From NCBI RefSeq assembly GCF_028769735.1, contig NC_088169.1, forward strand, positions 40,090,729-40,154,728: a stretch of 64,000 bases of DNA, read 5' to 3'. The position numbers were made by a program, and so were the translations under genes. Source of the stretch: Zonotrichia leucophrys gambelii. Its lineage: Eukaryota; Chordata; Aves; Passeriformes; Passerellidae. Positions 13,700-24,868 of this stretch are shown piece after piece; the first letter of the stretch is position 1; every line of letters starts with the position of its first letter. The notes below the pieces were generated by a model. That model saw nothing but the letters and a program-made list of their open reading frames with translations, ran no database searches and had not been told where the DNA came from.

Positions 13700-13885
13700 G
13701 AAAGATGAGACATTCCATCCTTGGCAGCTTCTGCCCCTGGCACATACCTGGACCCCCGCACTGGCTCAACCTGTGTGGAGCTCACCCAAAGGAAAAGAAA
13801 GCCCAAAATTGGCCCCCATCAAAGCTGAACCCTCTCCTCCTCCCCCAAAGCCACATACTCACTTTTCCTACTGTGAAAGGCCAAG
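13700..13885 (+). other. candidate internal exon
   Basis: A 186-nt segment is bounded by a strong acceptor (CCTCTTTTGCCCTGCAG|G) and a strong donor (CCAAG|GTAAGA). Its length is a multiple of three and two plus-strand frames stay open: one reads through KDETFHPWQLLPLAHTW to SPPPPKPHTHFSYCERPR, the other RHSILGSFCPWHIPGPP. Neither peptide was recognised. Both splice sites fit consensus far better than elsewhere in this region, so it could be an exon of a lineage-specific gene or lncRNA. No partner exon, promoter or poly-A site was linked to it. Confidence 0.25.
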
Positions 13886-16549
13886 GTAAGATTTCTGGGG
13901 ACATCTGTGGGTCTTTTCTGAGGTCTTAAGGAAAGGGCTTCTCCAAGGGGGGGGTCAACAAGTGATCACCATGTCTCTAGCATAGCCACTTTTTACTAAA
14001 ACTGACTCCTTCTTCCTATCCTGCCTACTCCAACAGCTGCAAGAGGCTTCTCAGACTTATCAGCAGGAAATATGACCAAAAGGTACTAGTTAGTAGTTTT
14101 AGACTTCAATAAAAGATAGCACCATACTGTATAAGGTTTTAGCTTCTTTCAAATAGAGACATTTGTATAAAGGCTAAATCCTGGAAAGATTTTTTTTCAG
14201 TATCTTGATTTTACCTTCAGTAGATCTCTTTGCATTGTAATATGGAATATGTGGGTACATTCTTCTGGATCAAGAATGTAGCACTTCTTTGACCCTGTTC
14301 TTATGGTGCAATTTCCAGTCCACAATTTTGTATGAGAATTAGTTGGATCCAAATGGCAAGCAAATGGATAATATATTCTGTCATTTAAAATTGCTTTAAA
14401 ATAAGTGGCACGAAATTTGTTCTTTCTTTAAAAAAAAATTATGTAGTTTCTAGGGGTCTCCTTTCAGTAAGCTTGTGCAAACTCCTGTGGGCATCATTGA
14501 CAGCTCATCAAGATGACAATACAGACGATGAGTTTCCACATAGCTCCATATACAAAACTTCCACACATTAAAAGTTAACAAACTGTAGTATAGTCCTCAA
14601 AATAGGAATTTGCTACAAATTATAAAGAATAGAAATAAGAAGGGGGAAATGTGGCTCTTCTTAAATCTTCTTTCAGGAGATTTCTAGCAGGAAGATGATC
14701 TCTCTATAACTAGAGAAATTAAGGAACCTGGAAAAATCACACGTGAGACCAAGCTTCTGTACAACAAAGTGATGCCAGGGCTGATGCTGGCAGGCAGCAG
14801 GCAGCAGGCACCAGTCTGTGGAAGTCACTCCATGGGAAGGTCTCAGCACTTCTGATGTCTGGGTTTGGTGCCCCGTGAAGGTGAGCCAGCTAGGGCTGCC
14901 CTGCTCCTCTGCCCTCCTCCACTGCTGTCGGTCCGCGACTGAAATAAATGAGATTTACCCCCACAATGACAGAAGCACAGAGCCCCAGTGATGGAGATGG
15001 CCAATGCAAAGCACAGCACCCGTGTGCAGAGGGTGACCTGCGGAGCTCACCCTGGCATTCCTAAGCACCTTTCCTGGGAGACTGCTCCTCTGAGACACCT
15101 TAACATGCTCAGATTTTGGAAAATCACAAAAAGCACAAGGTACTAATGCCATTTTTGTAATGTACCATTTAAATCAGCAACAAATATTTTCTCAACAAAC
15201 ACTGTTTATGAATTTCCTAGGAGTCAGACAAAAGACGTGTTTGTTCTCTCAGCTGATGTTGCGCAAAAATTAATCTGATTCCCAAAAATGGGCATTCATT
15301 TTTTCTCCATAAGTAAACTGGCACATACTTATAAATTTTTCTTTGTTCATCAGTTTCATCAGCTTCATCGACTTTAAAATAAGATGAAAATGCATCTTTT
15401 TCTGTAGATTTTTGATGTAAAACCCTTGGAGTGCAAAAATAGGCACATAGCAGTTCAGATAAGCCGAAAGAAAATATTATATTCTATATATTCTCATAGT
15501 ACTTTATGGCCTGTTAAATATAATATGTTTACAATACAGTAAATTAAGCTATACTACTAATAAGATATATTTTTTCCTCTATAATTTAGTCTTTATCACT
15601 CTGATTCTTTCCATATTAAGACCATATACTGGGTTTTGTAAGTGCAAAACTTGTAGTTGCAAAGTACAAGTTTCCCTGTGAGAGAGTTTTTGTACTGGTT
15701 AGTTAAGAAAACAATGAACTCAATCCTCGTCACTGCACACCTTCTCAAGGACACAATCTGCAGAAAGGGTAAACATTTTCATGTGCTGTGGTGGGCAAGC
15801 CATGCTTGGTGTGCACCAGAGTGGAATCAAATGGCCCACAGGCTACCAATCCATTTGCATTGCATTTGGTATCATCTCCTCCGTTTACAGAACAGCTGTG
15901 TAAACTGAAGGGCAGGGAAGGGAGGGCAGCAGGGATTTAGGCTGGGGTTTGAGGGTGAACACACACAAGAGAGGAAAGAGACAAGTAGGGCCAGGCAGTC
16001 CAGCTGCAGCTGTGACACTGGACACCAAGCATCCCTTTGCTACCGCATGGAAAGCAAAAGCAGAGCACCTTGATCTGCGGGATGCACATGGAGACACAGT
16101 GGGAGCCAGCACTGGGAAGCCCAAGGACAGCAAGGGAAGAGCATAGTCCAGCTTGGCCAAATTACTTCAGAGAGGGCACCATATGAGGGGCTGACAGAGA
16201 CAAAACTAGAGCTCCAGATAGCAGCCTTTGGACACAGAGGCTGCCTGCTTTGGGGCACCATGGAGCGCAGGTACATCTCCAGCAAGCCCAGTGGGCGGCT
16301 GCAGGGCCAGGGAGCCAAGTGGGGTGGGAGCACCAGAGCTGGGGCAGCCTGTGGGGCCGACTGAAAGCACATGGGGCCTGAGTACCCCAACAAAAGGGAT
16401 TACATTTTCCATTTTGGGCTTGAGAATGTTTTGCAGTCCTTAGGTGGACTGCAACCTGTCTGTGCCTTGCTGTTTTTTTACTAGTAAAAGGACTTGAAAT
16501 GCATGCCCACCTGGTAGAGCTCTGCTCTTCCAGGAGGAATTGTAAATAC
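13886..16549. other. non-coding stretch
   Basis: AT-rich sequence with a GC-richer patch at about 15900-16400 that gives several short overlapping open frames on both strands, none recognisable. No repeats or RNA genes were identified. Confidence 0.5.
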
Positions 16550-17106
16550 TTGGAGATTATGGGAGGAAATGAGTAAAAATATAATTACCATAAAGGAAAA
16601 CACTTAAGAGTTCCCCATAAATTTTCTATGCAAATTAACCCAATGTAATTCTAGCCACATGAAAAAATTTAGATCGTCTTAAATGTTCGCTTTGCACTGA
16701 ATGCTGAAATTGGCTGGGCGACGCTTCTGAAGAGTTCTATTGCAAAAAAGTAAAAACTCAAGCAAGTAACAGGTAAAACAAAAGTCTTTTCTTAGCGCTG
16801 AGCCCAAATGATGGTGAAATCGAGTTAAACAACAGCATGTGCTGGTGCTAATTTCCACTCTCAGAGGCAAATTATTTCTGAAAGTCCCCAAACTCGCTGT
16901 AATTACCCAGCCGATGTTGGCTGCCTCAGAACAGGCACGGCACCACTTCAGCGACGAACCCTTACAGAAGAGGCAAAGCCACAGAAGTTATATGAAGATT
17001 AATAGAAATCTGAACCGCGCTACATTTAAAATAAACAAAAGCTTTTGTAGCCGGGCTGAAAGGCCCATAAAAGTAAACTACAACCTCGGCAAAGCCCTTT
17101 AAACTG
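16550..17106. promoter_or_regulatory. putative conserved regulatory block
   Basis: Non-repetitive, high-complexity AT-rich DNA that still keeps CpG dinucleotides (GGGCGACGCTTC, CAGCGACGAACCC, GAACCGCGCTAC). It contains an octamer ATGCAAAT at 16628-16635 and abuts a small CpG-rich island. Retained CpGs in an AT-rich block next to an island suggest a developmental enhancer or promoter shore. This is inference only; conservation cannot be measured here. Confidence 0.3.
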
Positions 17107-17265
17107 ACAAAACCGGACGGCAGAGGTCAGGGAGGCAGGCGGGTCAGCGGAGCCCTGCCCGCAGGTTTGGGGGCCGCTCCGTCTCCCCGCTCGCTGCCTC
17201 GCACGGGGGCCCGGCCGGGGCCGGGGAGAGAGCCCAGCGCCGCTCCTCCTCCGCCGGAGCAGGAA
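17107..17265. promoter_or_regulatory. short CpG-rich island
   Basis: About 160 bp, very GC-rich with many CpGs (for example GGCCCGGCCGGGGCCGGGG), set abruptly in AT-rich DNA. It could be a small promoter or an orphan island. No TATA box, ATG-initiated recognisable protein or clear splice donor was assigned. The 80-aa minus-strand frame across it is Arg/Gly/Pro-rich and not recognised. Confidence 0.5.
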
Positions 17266-17485
17266 CACTTGAACTGCCCTTCTGTCTCAACAAAACTTTA
17301 GTTTGCTGATTGGGCACGAAACAAAAGAAAGACAGCGGGACGCGATTTATAAGGGGGCAGGGTATGCTGACATGCTATTGTACTCCTGAGGTATCCACAA
17401 GCTGTTAATTCCATTTTAACATTGTTAATAAGACTGTTAACACATCTGACTTTGTTTAGAGACTTTGAAAACACCAACAAACTGA

Positions 17486-17520
17486 AGAAAAAAACCAAAA
17501 CAAACCAAAACAAAAATCAA
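17486..17520. repeat. A/C-rich simple repeat
   Basis: Imperfect AAACCAAAACAAACC-type repeat, the same family as at 11139-11203. Confidence 0.75.
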
Positions 17521-17639
17521 GAACCCCCCCCGCACTAGAAGTAAAATATGATCTTTTCAAACAGCATCAAGCGTCCAAATGTGACGCTTCTGCCTGTCCG
17601 GACCTGGCAGCGAGAAGGAGATACAGCAGGGATGCTCAG

Positions 17640-18140
17640 GGATGTGCATCCACATATTCCTCATCCTCTCGTTAGACTATTTAGCTATTCACATTTTCCA
17701 GGTTAAATTTAAAGAACTCGTTTCTAACAGCACTGCCGTTTTGACAAGGAGAGGGAGTAAACCTGGACTCCCCCTCCGCGCACACCTCCTCTCCCTCGCT
17801 CGCACTTGCACGCAGGCAAATGTGCAGATTTAATCAGTGTGGAATGTTTTAAATGAATAATTGGGTCTGACAGATTTATTGCAGTTAATTTTGCAATAGA
17901 ATGGAAAAATGTTTGGATCTCAGCCTTTAAAGTATTAGGAAAACAATTAATCCATCACATAACGGAAATTCCTGTATTACACCCTCATGTCCAATTAAAT
18001 AATGTCAAGTAATCTTACATTGTAAAATGCTGAAAATTGAAGCTCAAATCATTGAGTGGGATATGTTTTAATTTTTAAAAGAAACTTGAAACAAAAATCA
18101 CATCAAATTAAAATCAGATGCTTCGAAAAAACGGTTTTTT
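17640..18140. promoter_or_regulatory. putative conserved non-coding block
   Basis: Non-repetitive AT-rich DNA dense in homeodomain-type cores (TTAATC, AATAATTGGG, CAGTTAATTTTGC, CAATTAATCC, CCAATTAAAT). Texture and neighbouring CpG islands fit a developmental enhancer. There are no open frames of note. Inference only. Confidence 0.3.
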
Positions 18141-18413
18141 GGTTTGTTTTATTTGGAGGAGAAGATGTTTTTAAATGTAAAAGAAAAAAAAAAACCCAGC
18201 CTTACTAAAAAACCGCATTAATTTCTCTTTTTCTCTCCAGTTTTTGCATCAGGACCCCTGCCTTATTAAGGCAATCTAAAAGCAAATCAAAAGCTTTAGG
18301 ACGAAGTCTGCGACAGCATTTTAAAAGACCGCATTCTTTTAAAGAACTTTAAAAGGAGATAACCAGCACTTCTCTTTTGCTGCAGGCAGAGGGGCTGATT
18401 CCCGGGTACTTAC

Positions 18414-18520
18414 TCAGACACAACTCCCGAGACTTCAAGCCGTGTTTCGCTTGAATAACGTCCCGTAGGATCGAGTCCCCAGTTTAGGACCGACTGACAG
18501 CAAACTTCTGAGCCTGAAAG
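18414..18520 (-). other. possible 5' non-coding exon (minus)
   Basis: A near-perfect 5' splice site CTGA|GTAAGTA lies on the minus strand at 18413. It is preceded (towards 18520) by CpG-containing sequence unlike the AT-rich surroundings (ACTCGATCCTACGGGACG, AAGCGAAACACGG). This looks like the end of a first exon transcribed leftwards. No ATG-led coding frame was recognised and the exon start is arbitrary. Confidence 0.2.
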
Positions 18521-20253
18521 TAAGCGGGATTCGTTTGTTTTTGTTTACAGCCCAAAGCTGCTAATGCTGTAAAATTGCTTAATGTCACACTCCATCTCCT
18601 TTTTATTAAAAGTAAGGTAAGAGGGAAAAGAAAAAAAAAAAAAGCCTGCAAATCAAAGAACTTTTCCAGAATAACAAAACCACCGACTTACAAATGTCTT
18701 GCCTGCCCCTGAAATTTGAAACTTGGCAAATTCATCTCATTCGGCTGCTGTACAAAAGGTCCCTGAAGCGTGTTACAGTAGGGACCCGCGAGCTTCCCAA
18801 ATACTTTGGCTGTTTCTAAACTAGGGGATACGGGGCTGCGGTTTCAGGGCTCCCTCAGCTAGAACGAAATGAAAGCGGGTGGTGAAATTTTAATATCGCG
18901 GAGATTTAAGGGGAGTACGTCCGGCTGTTTTTACAGGGGCATTGCCGACGGTCCTGTGGCAGGCGAGGTAGGGAGCGCGGGGACAAAAAGGGATTGGAGC
19001 ACGTGTCGCTACAGAAAGGCACAAAAAAAGAAAAGAAAAGAAAAGTTGGAGGTACTGAAGAAGGAGTAAATATAAAACACAAGGAAATACCCTTCTAGTA
19101 TGTCAACGGCAAAAAAACCCAGACTGTAATCTCGGGTCGCATTTAAGGGCAATAAATACTGTAATGACTTGTTGGCACCTTTGGTAAGGCACTGTCGGCA
19201 TGGCTGGACAGAAGAAAATGGGGATTACACTGAATGAAAGAAGTGTAAGACTTGGCCACCATCGTTCAATTTGTTTTTCCAAATACAACACGCTTCTTAT
19301 TTTGCTGGTTTCTTACAGTCTTGACGTTCTGGATACCCACATTGCCACCCAACTATTTCTGTTACCATAACAACATCAGAATTTTGCCCTTTTAAATAAA
19401 ATAATTTTGGGATTTGGGAGCTTTCAAAGACGGGATAGTTTCCCAATTTAGGCAGCTCACACCTTTCTCACAAGGAACTTATTTGTTTCTGTTTCCCTAA
19501 AAAAAAGAAAAAAGTAATTTGGAAGCGATGGCCCCTCCTTCCCCCCTTGACTTTGGAAATAGGCCTGTTGCTATAAACAGTTTTTCTGGGGGACTTAGAT
19601 TTTCAAGAAACAGGCAACCTACAGCAGCCAGGGGACCACCTCCTAAGGCTTGCAGAAAGGAAAGAAGTACTGTACATGCAGCCCAGCGTCTTAAATAACA
19701 GCCAAGTTTTCACCATCTATCCAAAGGATGGGTTTTAAGATCTTCAAAAATAAAATATACAACCAAAAATTACTAAGGAAGTGTAATAACACTGTATATT
19801 TTGTATGCTGTCATTTCGGAGATCCTCATCCCTCTCTCAAGGCAACTAGAGTTCCCTTTGAGAGCTGCTCCTTGGCATGGCTAATATACTTTTTTTTTTT
19901 TTTTTGCTTTCTCAGATCAGCTCGAAATGAGTGGAATAAAACAAAACCAAAAAACCACCGAACAACCCCTGGCTCTTTACCATTAAATAAATTGGATTCC
20001 CAGCACAAACAGCAAAACAATGGCCAAGAGGATGTGACTAACAAACGCCGAGGGAAGAATCAAGCTGCCCTCTCTTTGCATATGCAGCCAAACAGAAGTC
20101 ACTGGGGTTGGGATTCTTCCCCTTCCTATTTAACATATCTGTGCATTTCAATAAATTGAAATGAACAATGCCCAGCTTTCAAAAGTTGCAAATTACTGGG
20201 AATACATTGCAAAACGTGAATAACCCATAACATAGGAAGACGTCTAAAAGTAT

Positions 20254-20452
20254 TTTCCCTTGTTTTTTGTTTTGCTTTCTTTCGTTTTTTTTTTTTTTAT
20301 TTGTGTTTGTTTTTTTGGGGGTTTTTTTGTTTGTTTTTGTTTTCGTTTTACGGTGGTTTTTTTGGTTGAGTTTTGCTTTTGGTTTCTGTGAGGTTTTGGG
20401 GGTTTTTTTGGTTGGGGTTTTTTTTTTTTTTTTGGTTGGTTTCGGTTTTTTT
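20254..20452. repeat. T/G-rich low-complexity tract
   Basis: About 200 bp of long T runs broken by G2-G5 blocks (for example TTTTTTTGGGGGTTTTTTTG). The complement is a CAAAACCC-type repeat that yields a Lys/Thr/Pro-rich frame of 138 aa on the minus strand. That frame is a repeat artefact. Confidence 0.9.
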
Positions 20453-20913
20453 AATGAGAAAAAGAAGAGAGAGAAATCACAGTGCTCTAGGTAAACAATC
20501 CTAGATTGGGAAAAAGTGTGGCTGTGAGATATGCAAGAAACTTCAAGGGATAAAAATGGTTTGAGTGTGTATTTCGCAAAAGAGCAAATATCCATCTATC
20601 TCCCTGGCTGGTCCAAGCCAGACAGGGACTTCTTCCTCATGTGCATTGATGATCTTTAGCAAGATGTAAATATTTCTTGTCCTTGCTGCCCATGGCAAGC
20701 GGACACCTGCACACCTGCACCTCGAAAGGGGAAAATTTCCCCTTTTCGCTGTTACCGGTGGCATTTCCACACTGGCTAAAGCACCGTGATGAGAATCGCG
20801 CCCTTTCCGAGCAGCCGCTTTGGCAGCACAAGTCGGAGGGCGCCCGCCACGCTCAGGAGAAGGGAGGAGAATGCTCCCCACGCGGGAAGAACTCGACAAC
20901 CCCCTCGGTAAAG

Positions 20914-20954
20914 AAACCAAACCAAAACCAAAACCAACAAACCAAAACCAACAA
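20914..20954. repeat. A/C-rich simple repeat (CCAAAA)n
   Basis: Iterations of ACCAAA and CCAAAACCAACA immediately upstream of the 21-kb CpG island. Confidence 0.85.
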
Positions 20955-20984
20955 GTCAAACCCAAAGCACCCCAGGCTTTTTCA

Positions 20985-21445
20985 CAGCGCCGTGTGTCTG
21001 TGGAATTGTGTCTCCTCGGGACACCCGCGGCGTGGGACGCTCACGGCCCGCTCGGGGTCACCCCTCATCCGCCCCCGCGCAGCGCAGGGAAAGCGGGGCC
21101 GGGGCGACACCCACCGGCCGCCCCGCGAACTGCGGCCGGGTCCCCGCACCGACGGGCACGGCCGGGAGGGAGCCGGGCGGGATTGGGGCAGGGATCGGAC
21201 AGGGATCGGGCAGGGATCCGGGCGGGGACCGGACATGGATCCTGGGAGGGACCGGACAGGGATCCGGGGAGGGATCTGACAGGGATCGGACAGGGATCGG
21301 GCGGCGATCCGGGCAGGGATCGGGCGGGGATCCGGGCAGGGATCGGACAGGGATCGGGCGGGGATCCGGGCAGGGATCCGGGCAGGGATCCGGACAGGCA
21401 CCGGACAGGGATCCAGACAGGAGTGTGGGCCGTGGCAGGCCGTGC
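20985..21445. promoter_or_regulatory. CpG-rich island containing a minisatellite
   Basis: GC-rich, CpG-dense sequence (CACCCGCGGCGTGGGACG, CCACCGGCCGCCCCGCGAAC) in otherwise AT-rich DNA. The right half, 21178-21425, is a tandem repeat. The left half, about 20985-21177, has unique island composition and could be a promoter. No start exon was assigned. Confidence 0.55.
21178..21425. repeat. GC-rich 11/12-bp minisatellite
   Basis: About 20 copies of an 11- or 12-bp unit GGGCAGGGATC(C), with variants GGACAGGGATC and GGGCGGGGATCC. Degenerate GGGCAGG copies continue to about 21570. Because units of 11 and 12 bp alternate and lack stops, open frames of 139-286 aa appear on both strands (GQGSGRD-type peptides). 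These are not genes. Confidence 0.93.
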
Positions 21446-21754
21446 GCTGGGAGGGGGTAGCGAAGGGGCGGGCAGAGATGTGGATGGGGCAGGCTGGGAT
21501 TCGGTCAGGGTGCGGGCAGGGGCAGAGAGGAATGTGTGCAGGGGTGCGGGCAGGGGGCAGGCAGGAAAGCCATCAGCTCAGCATTCCTGGCTGGCTTTAG
21601 ATCTCCACAATTGTTCCCCCTTCCCTCCCGGCGTGGTGAGGAGGGAAGAAACCACTTCAAAGAGGAAACTTTCTGCATGAGGCAAAGACGAGTTGTTGTG
21701 TCTCCCTTACCCGGACTATTACTGTCCTTAATATTTCAGTACTCTCGTACCTCT

Positions 21755-21854
21755 CTGCCTCCCCCCTTTTTTTTCTTTTATTTTCCTTTTTTTCTTATTT
21801 CTTTTCTCTTTCTTTCTCTGTCTCTCTATTTTTTTTTTTTTTTTTTTTGTCAGC
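21755..21854. repeat. polypyrimidine tract ending in acceptor-like site
   Basis: About 100 bp of almost pure C/T ending in a run of about 20 T and GTCAG|CTTAC. It resembles an exaggerated 3' splice-site tract, but no exon follows that could be recognised. It may equally be a simple repeat. Confidence 0.8.
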
Positions 21855-22187
21855 TTACTAATGAAGCTGTTGTTATTCCTGGGAAAGGAGAAGGCAACAC
21901 GCGGTGAGGGAGGCGTGCACACCGATAACTCCCTTTCCAATTTGTTTTCTCCTGAAGAAAATGGAAAATATCTGCGGCGAAGGAATTGGCCAGCAGCTCC
22001 CTCTGGATCCTCCGCTCCCGTCCTGGCCCCGTGGGCTCTGACAGCGGCAGGGCTCCGGGGTGAGCCTCTGCAGCCCCAGGCCAACCCGCAGCACCTTCCA
22101 GCACGTTCTGTCTGAGCATTTTCAAAGGGCTGCACAAACACTAATTAATTACCCCTGCTCCGTACCCGTGCAAACGGGGACCCGGGG

Positions 22188-22245
22188 ATCCATTTTACAG
22201 ATGGGGAACTGCTTGCACGAGCAGAGCCAGTGAGTCACCGTGCTT
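22188..22245. mobile_element. possible MIR/CORE-SINE-type fragment
   Basis: CCATTTTACAGATGGGGAACT followed by CCAGTGAGTCAC resembles the widely shared MIR-family segment in which a ccattttacagatg..gaaact block precedes a tgactt/gtcac block. The match is short and diverged. Confidence 0.35.
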
Positions 22246-22797
22246 GAGACAGAAATTAAAACACCAATTTTCTCGTCTTTAAATATACAACCCATTGACC
22301 ACTTTACCATTCCAAGGGAAGGGGAGAAGACAAGCTGATGGAGAAATTAATTCCCCATCTTGCATTCAGCCTAGAGACACAAAAAGCCTAACAGAGGCAT
22401 AAGAGGCAGCTCCCCTCACATTCGCTCCCGTTTGCACCGTTTCTTTTACCCTCGAATGCTTTACACAGTCAAAACAACACCAAGAAAGAATTAAAAATTA
22501 TTATCAGGAGAGGAAAACTACTAATTTGAAAAATATGGGAGAGCTCATAGCTGCTCAGCTGAGCTTTTAACCAGCTGAAGAGCCAGTTTGGTCGAGAGAA
22601 AGGAGAGGGATGTCCCTGGTGTTAGGAACTACAAAGGAGGAGACTCCAGCATCAATATAGGCCAGAGTGCAGGAGACAGAGACAGAAGACAAATATTCAT
22701 GGGAGCCGTGGGGGTGAGGTGGGGTGGGATGGTGTCACGGAGATAGATGGGGACCAGATTTTCCAGGGCAACTGAAGATGCAGACAGGCACCTGGCA

Positions 22798-22894
22798 GGA
22801 TTTTCAAAAGCAACTGAGCAAGATAGGTACCTAAATCCCACTGATTTCAGTGGATGGGAGGATGTCTAACCTGCTTATGCTATTTTGAAAATCC
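22798..22894. mobile_element. palindromic MITE-like element
   Basis: Perfect 12-bp inverted repeats GGATTTTCAAAA (22798-22809) and TTTTGAAAATCC (22883-22894) flank a segment whose centre is itself a perfect palindrome CACTGATTTCAGTG. The pattern, with TAGGTACCTAAATCCCACTG on the left arm, resembles an ancient amniote palindromic repeat of DNA-transposon type. I cannot name the family with certainty. No coding capacity. Confidence 0.6.
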
Positions 22895-24480
22895 TATTAA
22901 GTGCCAGCTGCATGTTTCGGAACCCAAACACATTTGAAAATTTATCATAAGGCTCCAGGATGGATAAATTTTAAGAGCAAAGTGTTGTTGTGATGATGTC
23001 AAGAATTAGAAAAACAAAGCCAGATTCCCTCTCTGTCCAAAAAAGGAATCTGGTGGTTAGGAAATAAGAGAGCACTTTTTTCTATTTAAAGGAACAATTT
23101 TGCATCTCTGCATTTAGCCTTCCTCATTTCTAGCTCCTCTTTGTCCTTCGTAATAAACCAACTGGAGAGAGTAGGGATTTAAGGAGAAAACAAGTGATGC
23201 TGCCAGGCTCCTGACACAAGTGTGCTAGTGGCAGTGCTGGGGGGACACACAGACGGGTGTGGGGAGGGACAGGTAGCGCTGGGCTATGCAGCGAGGCAGC
23301 AGGGCTGCAGGGAACGCTGCTGGGACAGCGATGTGCCGCCGCAAATGCGGGGAGGCAGGAGACAACAGGCAGGCATCCGGGAACAGCCCTGCCATCACGC
23401 TCAAATGCAAAACGATGTGACTGCGGACACCCGGACACGTCCCTTTACTTTCAGGGGGTGCTTTGGGGCAACTCAGATAAAGCGGTGTGTTACCATGAAA
23501 TAGCTGTATACAGCATGCACCTCGTTAAGAATTTCAACATTGATGACAGATGGATTATTTTTCTCAGAATCAAGGTGGTTTTGACAGTGTGGATTTTTCT
23601 GTAAATTTTGATGCTCTCATTTATATCTTTTTGAAAACTGTTAAAACAGGATTGTTGAGGGACCACCAGACTTTCCCATGAGTTTGCTTTAAATATTTAG
23701 GTAGCAGCTGTCTCTTGATCACTAACGAACTTTAAAATCCACAGAGTAAAATCTCAACAAACAATTGTGTAAAGACAGACTTTCTGAAAGAGTCTACAAA
23801 AAAAACTCCCACTATTTTTAAAGCATCTTAGCACCACCAGTTAAACTGACACAGCAAACCCATTGTGTTTTGCAGCAATTTTGTTTTGCTCTATACAGCT
23901 GTGTTTTCACAGATGCAAAACCATGTGTCTTCAGCAAAAGGTCTACTCTTCCCTTCAGATGTGAGCGAAGATCAAAGGTTCAAACACAGAAATACAAGCT
24001 CCTTTTCCCTTTGGAACGTGTTTTTATTTTTTGCAGTGGCTCTACACCAGAATTTCCATCTGTTGTCCTTATGCAGTGTACAGGTTAACCTTAACAGCCG
24101 GGTTTGCGGTGCTGTTATCTCAACCCAGAAGCACAGAGATGAATCACTCTCGCATGTTGGCTCTTAACATCTCACCGAGCAGCACAAGCAGAGCTGCCTC
24201 AGACAGACATCATTTCATGGACAAGGAGGATCAGGAGACTTGTTCCTTCCTTTCCAACAGAAAATTAGGAATTTCCTGAATATTATATTATCATGTTCAC
24301 ATATAAAATTGTCTAGCCCTAATCTCTGCTGTAATAGAAATGTGATTCCTTTAAATGGCAGTGTCTCAGTTTGTAAGACAGAGGAAAAGCCTATGGCTTT
24401 TAGACAGTGTTATTTGACATTTTATCTCTGTTTCTCCATCAGGCCGGCCAGGAACAGCCTCAGAATTAATGTTCTCCTGG

Positions 24481-24518
24481 AATCACAGAATGGCTTGGTT
24501 CGGAAGGGACATAAGAGA
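24481..24518 (-). mobile_element. short CR1 LINE 3' terminus
   Basis: AATCACAGAATGGCTTGG followed by TTCGGAAGGGACATAAGAGAT is the reverse complement of a CR1 3' end. Only about 40 bp survive before unrelated sequence. Confidence 0.8.
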
Positions 24519-24654
24519 TCCTGGCTGGTTGGAAAGGGCCCTGTGTTGCTGCTGTTTCTGCGACTGGCAGGGAACAATTTACCTATACTTCACAATACCG
24601 CGGCATTTAATAATGCATAAATTAACAAATAGGGGGATGAAGAGTAAAGCGCTG

Positions 24655-24868
24655 GCGGCAGCTGTGCCCCGAGAGCAGCACTGAGGTGCCGGCGGAAGCC
24701 CCGGGCTCCGAGCAGGCCCCGGGCCGGGCGCGGCCGCTCCGCCGGGCCGGCACTGCCATCTAGCGGTGCTCCCGTCCGCCGGGCCGGGCCCACACCGAGC
24801 CGCGGGCACCCCGCTCCCCGGCCTGGAAAACAATCGCGAGCTGCGACAAGGCAGCCCCGAAGCTGCAG
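24655..24868 (+). other. possible first exon ending at CAG|GTGAGG
   Basis: Within the CpG island a consensus 5' splice site GCTGCAG|GTGAGG occurs on the plus strand at 24868. The upstream sequence could be a non-coding or coding first exon; one open frame reads LENNRELRQGSPEAAG. No downstream acceptor with a matching recognisable exon was found. The start given is only the island edge. Confidence 0.2.
24753..24766 (-). promoter_or_regulatory. CTCF-type binding motif
   Basis: On the minus strand CCGCTAGATGGCAG agrees with the CTCF core CC-R-S-Y-AG-R-K-GGC-R-S at every position. It lies inside a CpG island, a common setting for insulator or loop-anchor sites. Orientation is minus, so a loop would be expected to extend towards lower coordinates. 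That expectation is inference from known CTCF behaviour. Confidence 0.6.

Noticed and set aside
20179..20595. 138-aa Lys/Thr/Pro-rich minus frame
   Set aside because: It is the complement of the T/G-rich low-complexity tract.
20820..21680. 286-aa plus-strand open frame, longest in the window
   Set aside because: It begins without ATG, crosses a CCAAAA repeat and the 11/12-bp minisatellite, and its peptide is repeat-derived (GQGSGRD type).
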